From: Candidatus Zhuqueibacterota bacterium
GTDB taxonomy: Bacteria > Zhuqueibacterota > Zhuqueibacteria > Zhuqueibacterales > Zhuqueibacteraceae
Length of the DNA: 64,000 nucleotides
Direction of reading: 5' to 3'
Assembly (NCBI GenBank): GCA_022616415.1
Contig: JAKEEU010000389.1
Span: 1 to 64,000 of the forward strand
The notes below the pieces were generated by a model. It did no database searches. It saw only the letters and a program-made list of their open reading frames with translations, and had not been told where the DNA came from. Positions within the stretch are counted from its first letter, which is position 1. Every line of letters begins with the position of its first letter. Positions 61,967 through 64,000 of this stretch are shown in pieces. The translations under genes were made by a program, and so were the position numbers.

Positions 61967-62372
61967 CGCGCTCTATCAAGAAATCATTCTCGATCATTTC
62001 AAAAGTCCGCGCAATTTCGGGAAGTTGGACGGCCCGGCCACGGGCGTACATCACGAGAACCCTTCTTGTGGTGACCAGCTTGATTTGCAGGTTGTTATTG
62101 ATGAGCAAGATCGCATCGGCAAGATCAAATTTTATGGCCGCGGCTGCGCCATCAGCCAGTCCTCCGCTTCGATGATGACGGAATTGGTGAAAGGCAAAAC
62201 CGTTGCCGAAACGCGCGACGCCATTGCAAGCTTCAAGCACATGCTCACCGGTGAAGGCGAGGCCAAAATCGAGCTCGGCGATTTGGAGGCTCTTTCCGGC
62301 GTGAAGCAATTTCCCGTGCGCGTCAAATGCGCCACCCTGGCGTGGAAGGCGCTGGAGAGTTGTTTGGAATAG
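61956..62372 (+). CDS. SufU-like sulfur-transfer protein, second copy
   Basis: A 138-residue protein with NPSCGDQLDLQV, GRGCAISQSSAS and RVKCATLAW, the three Cys and the Asp of SufU, and the SufU insert (about residues 70-95). The start overlaps the end of the sufS copy by 11 bases. It is well diverged from the SufU at 48067. If the sufS copy is dead, this protein may still work with the first SufS. Confidence 0.92.
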   Translation: MSLDALYQEIILDHFKSPRNFGKLDGPATGVHHENPSCGDQLDLQVVIDEQDRIGKIKFYGRGCAISQSSASMMTELVKGKTVAETRDAIASFKHMLTGEGEAKIELGDLEALSGVKQFPVRVKCATLAWKALESCLE

Positions 62373-62414
62373 GTCACGAAATAAAACAGGTTTAATTCCC
62401 TTTTTCGACTTCGC

Positions 62415-63548
62415 TCAGAACTTTTTTGGAAACTCAAGAGTTCCAGGGGAACTGGGCTTTCTATTCGCGCCAACTTCCGGATGCCGCGCATGCCAATCGA
62501 CCACCTTTTGCCGCCAAAGGTCTCGCCCCTCCTGACCGGTAACAATCTTAAAACTGTCGGGAAACTTCCGGGTGGGAAGTTTTCCGGGATAAGGGCCGGG
62601 ACCCAGCCAAATGATCGTGTTGTTCTGACAAACATCGATGAGGCGCTCTGGAGGAAAATCAAACTTGGATGGCGCGGTAAGATGGGCTGCCAGGAATATG
62701 CAGTTCTTTATGCTGAAATGCGGATTCCGACCTGCATTTGTGATTTTGAAGAAATGGCCATGGCCGTAGGGTATGCCGAAGCCCTTATAGGGCTTGCCGT
62801 CCGCATCGATAACGCCTTTTTTCGTCTCCCAACTGTATGGATATGGCATCGCCTCTAAGCGCAACAGGACACGGTCCAGCTCAACCAACTCGCCCGTCCC
62901 TTCCGAGCTGGTGTCGCTTTTGCTGGGTCTGGTGCTGATCCCTGTGTAGCACCCGTCAAAGAGGGAGTCATAGACACGTCCGGAATGAAGATTGTCATTC
63001 TCGATGCAGTCGTCTCTTACATATTCACCCCAGTTGTGCTCAACGACCCAATGAACTGCGTCACTCGTGCGCACGCCGTCGTGCACATTGAAGTAATGAA
63101 GACCCGTGACTGTCATACCCGTGGCAGCGATGCTGATTGCAGCGCTGTTTCGAGTCGGGCCATCGAGGTCTTTCTGATCTTTCCATGAAGCATTCCAGGG
63201 TTTGTTGGAAAAGACGTAGCCCCCAATCCAACGCATACCGGTATCGCCGGGGCTCCCCTCCACCGTGATCATTCCCCATCTCACTTTGTAGTTGAGGAAG
63301 TCCGCCCGTCTGGCATGAAAGACTTTACCTGCAGCCGTCGTCGCGCTGAACTTCTCCTCAAAGTGACCGACTACGGTCTCGATTTTCTTGGCTGTATCCG
63401 CAGCCGTTTTTATCAGCATCGCCGCTGCCAAATTCCGGACCTTGAGATTCGAGTCTGATTCCGGAACTTTTACTTTGCTGCAACTGACCAGTAAAATTAG
63501 CAACAGTAAAACAAATCTTCCCATTTTGTTTCCGGCCATTGGAACCAT
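62415..63548 (-). CDS. Hypothetical lipoprotein, parallel beta-helix-like
   Basis: A 377-residue exported protein with a lipobox-type signal (RFVLLLLILLVSCSK). The body has repeated short beta stretches around ISIAATGMTVTGLHYFNVHD, WVVEHNWGEYVRDDCIENDN and YDSLFDGCYTGISTRPS, which look like the coils of a right-handed parallel beta-helix, as in polysaccharide-binding or lyase proteins. I recognise no catalytic site. It lies next to a sugar transferase gene on the same strand, so a role in exopolysaccharide is possible. Confidence 0.6.
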   Translation of the reverse strand: MVPMAGNKMGRFVLLLLILLVSCSKVKVPESDSNLKVRNLAAAMLIKTAADTAKKIETVVGHFEEKFSATTAAGKVFHARRADFLNYKVRWGMITVEGSPGDTGMRWIGGYVFSNKPWNASWKDQKDLDGPTRNSAAISIAATGMTVTGLHYFNVHDGVRTSDAVHWVVEHNWGEYVRDDCIENDNLHSGRVYDSLFDGCYTGISTRPSKSDTSSEGTGELVELDRVLLRLEAMPYPYSWETKKGVIDADGKPYKGFGIPYGHGHFFKITNAGRNPHFSIKNCIFLAAHLTAPSKFDFPPERLIDVCQNNTIIWLGPGPYPGKLPTRKFPDSFKIVTGQEGRDLWRQKVVDWHARHPEVGANRKPSSPGTLEFPKKF

Positions 63549-63631
63549 ACATTATTCAAAAAGAACGAAATCCGGTTGCCTCAACCAACCCATTAGTGAG
63601 CACATTTCGGTTGAGCTTCAAAAGGACGCCA

Positions 63632-64000
63632 TCAGTAAGCGCCTTCTGCACCGAACACAACCTTGCTGGTGCGTGCCACGATATATAGATCAAGCCAGAA
63701 AGACCAGTGGCGCACGTAGTAGTTATCCAGTTGTACACGTTCCGAATAGGTGGTGTTATTGCGACCTGATACTTGCCAGAGGCCGGTTAGACCCGGTAGT
63801 ACGGCTTTATACAATTCAAAACTCTCACCATATTTTGGGATCTCCGCCTCTACGATAGCTCGTGGTCCAACCAGACTCATTTCGCCGACCAGGATGTTCC
63901 AAAACTGCGGCAATTCATCGAGGCTCGTTTTTCGCAGCCAGCGGCCGACTTTAGTCACCCGGGGATCGTTCTTGAGCTTATGATCCATTTGCCATTCCTT
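63632..64000 (-). CDS. Sugar transferase (polyprenyl phosphate glycosyl-1-phosphate type), partial
   Basis: The last 122 codons of a gene that enters from the right edge. The end of a bacterial sugar transferase is clear: [53 protein letters not shown] and [20 protein letters not shown]. This domain adds the first sugar phosphate to a membrane lipid carrier in exopolysaccharide or capsule synthesis. The N-terminal membrane part and the start lie outside the window. Confidence 0.93.
   Translation of the reverse strand, partial: KEWQMDHKLKNDPRVTKVGRWLRKTSLDELPQFWNILVGEMSLVGPRAIVEAEIPKYGESFELYKAVLPGLTGLWQVSGRNNTTYSERVQLDNYYVRHWSFWLDLYIVARTSKVVFGAEGAY

Overview
The window is a mosaic, near 50% GC, from a Gram-negative bacterium. 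A TonB-dependent receptor with a carboxypeptidase-regulatory N-terminus, Tat-like and Sec signal peptides, outer-membrane barrels and a secreted protein ending in a FlgD/type IX-like sorting domain point to the Fibrobacteres-Chlorobi-Bacteroidetes group. A deep lineage such as KSB1 or Calditrichota would fit, but this is inference because there is no marker rRNA here. No tRNA, rRNA or CRISPR array was seen.

Layout. (1) 1-5795: a defence and toxin-antitoxin hot spot. Three accessory cassettes (TIGR04255-like operon, RhuM-like gene, AbiEi/AbiEii pair) are separated by near-identical copies of the 3' tail of an Eco57I/PglX-like methyltransferase gene. (2) 5824-15031: an alpha-2-macroglobulin-like protein with an intact thioester and its usual partner PBP1C, with a DUF3800 gene between them. 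(3) 15096-20283: three exported enzymes on the minus strand (DPP-IV-like peptidase, PhoX-like phosphatase, amidohydrolase). (4) 20610-21836: an AT-rich SIR2-like gene. (5) 22006-28230: a minus-strand cluster that looks like metal handling (lipoprotein, TonB receptor, two short Cys-containing proteins, DUF1684 protein, outer-membrane protein). (6) 28467-29750: a PQQ-type propeller protein. (7) 29964-39579: a minus-strand group of five genes encoding an exported trypsin-like protease, a VWA/beta-barrel protein, a Ycf48-like propeller protein with a sorting domain, a secreted protein, and a membrane-spanning CHAT protease. I do not recognise this combination as a described system. (8) 40186-53312: an iron-sulfur island with an Rrf2 regulator, an A-type carrier, a PerR-like regulator, sufBCDSU and sufT, plus ferredoxin, Mrp, PSP1 and orphan or broken complex I genes (nuoB, nuoC', nuoI). 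Toxin-antitoxin and HEPN-like genes are inserted between sufC and sufD. (9) 53421-59583: an ATP-grasp enzyme, MoaA, NfuA, a B12-type radical SAM protein, a Rieske protein and an AmmeMemoRadiSam radical SAM enzyme. (10) 59719-62372: a second suf set, with a 94% identical sufT copy, a sufS interrupted by a TGA codon, and sufU. (11) 62415-64000: a lipoprotein and the end of a sugar transferase.

Main results. The radical SAM gene at 56502 does not end at its apparent TGA stop. The frame continues as Cys-TGA-Ala-Glu-Pro and stops at TAA 36 bases later, with a hairpin just downstream of the TGA. This matches the CUAEP-tail radical SAM selenoprotein family. The second main result is the CHAT/trypsin/VWA locus, a candidate envelope-linked protease cascade. 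Regions 8-10 work together on Fe-S cluster building: SufS/SufU mobilise sulfur, SufBCD assemble, A-type, Nfu, Mrp and SufT proteins deliver, and many neighbouring genes encode Fe-S client enzymes.
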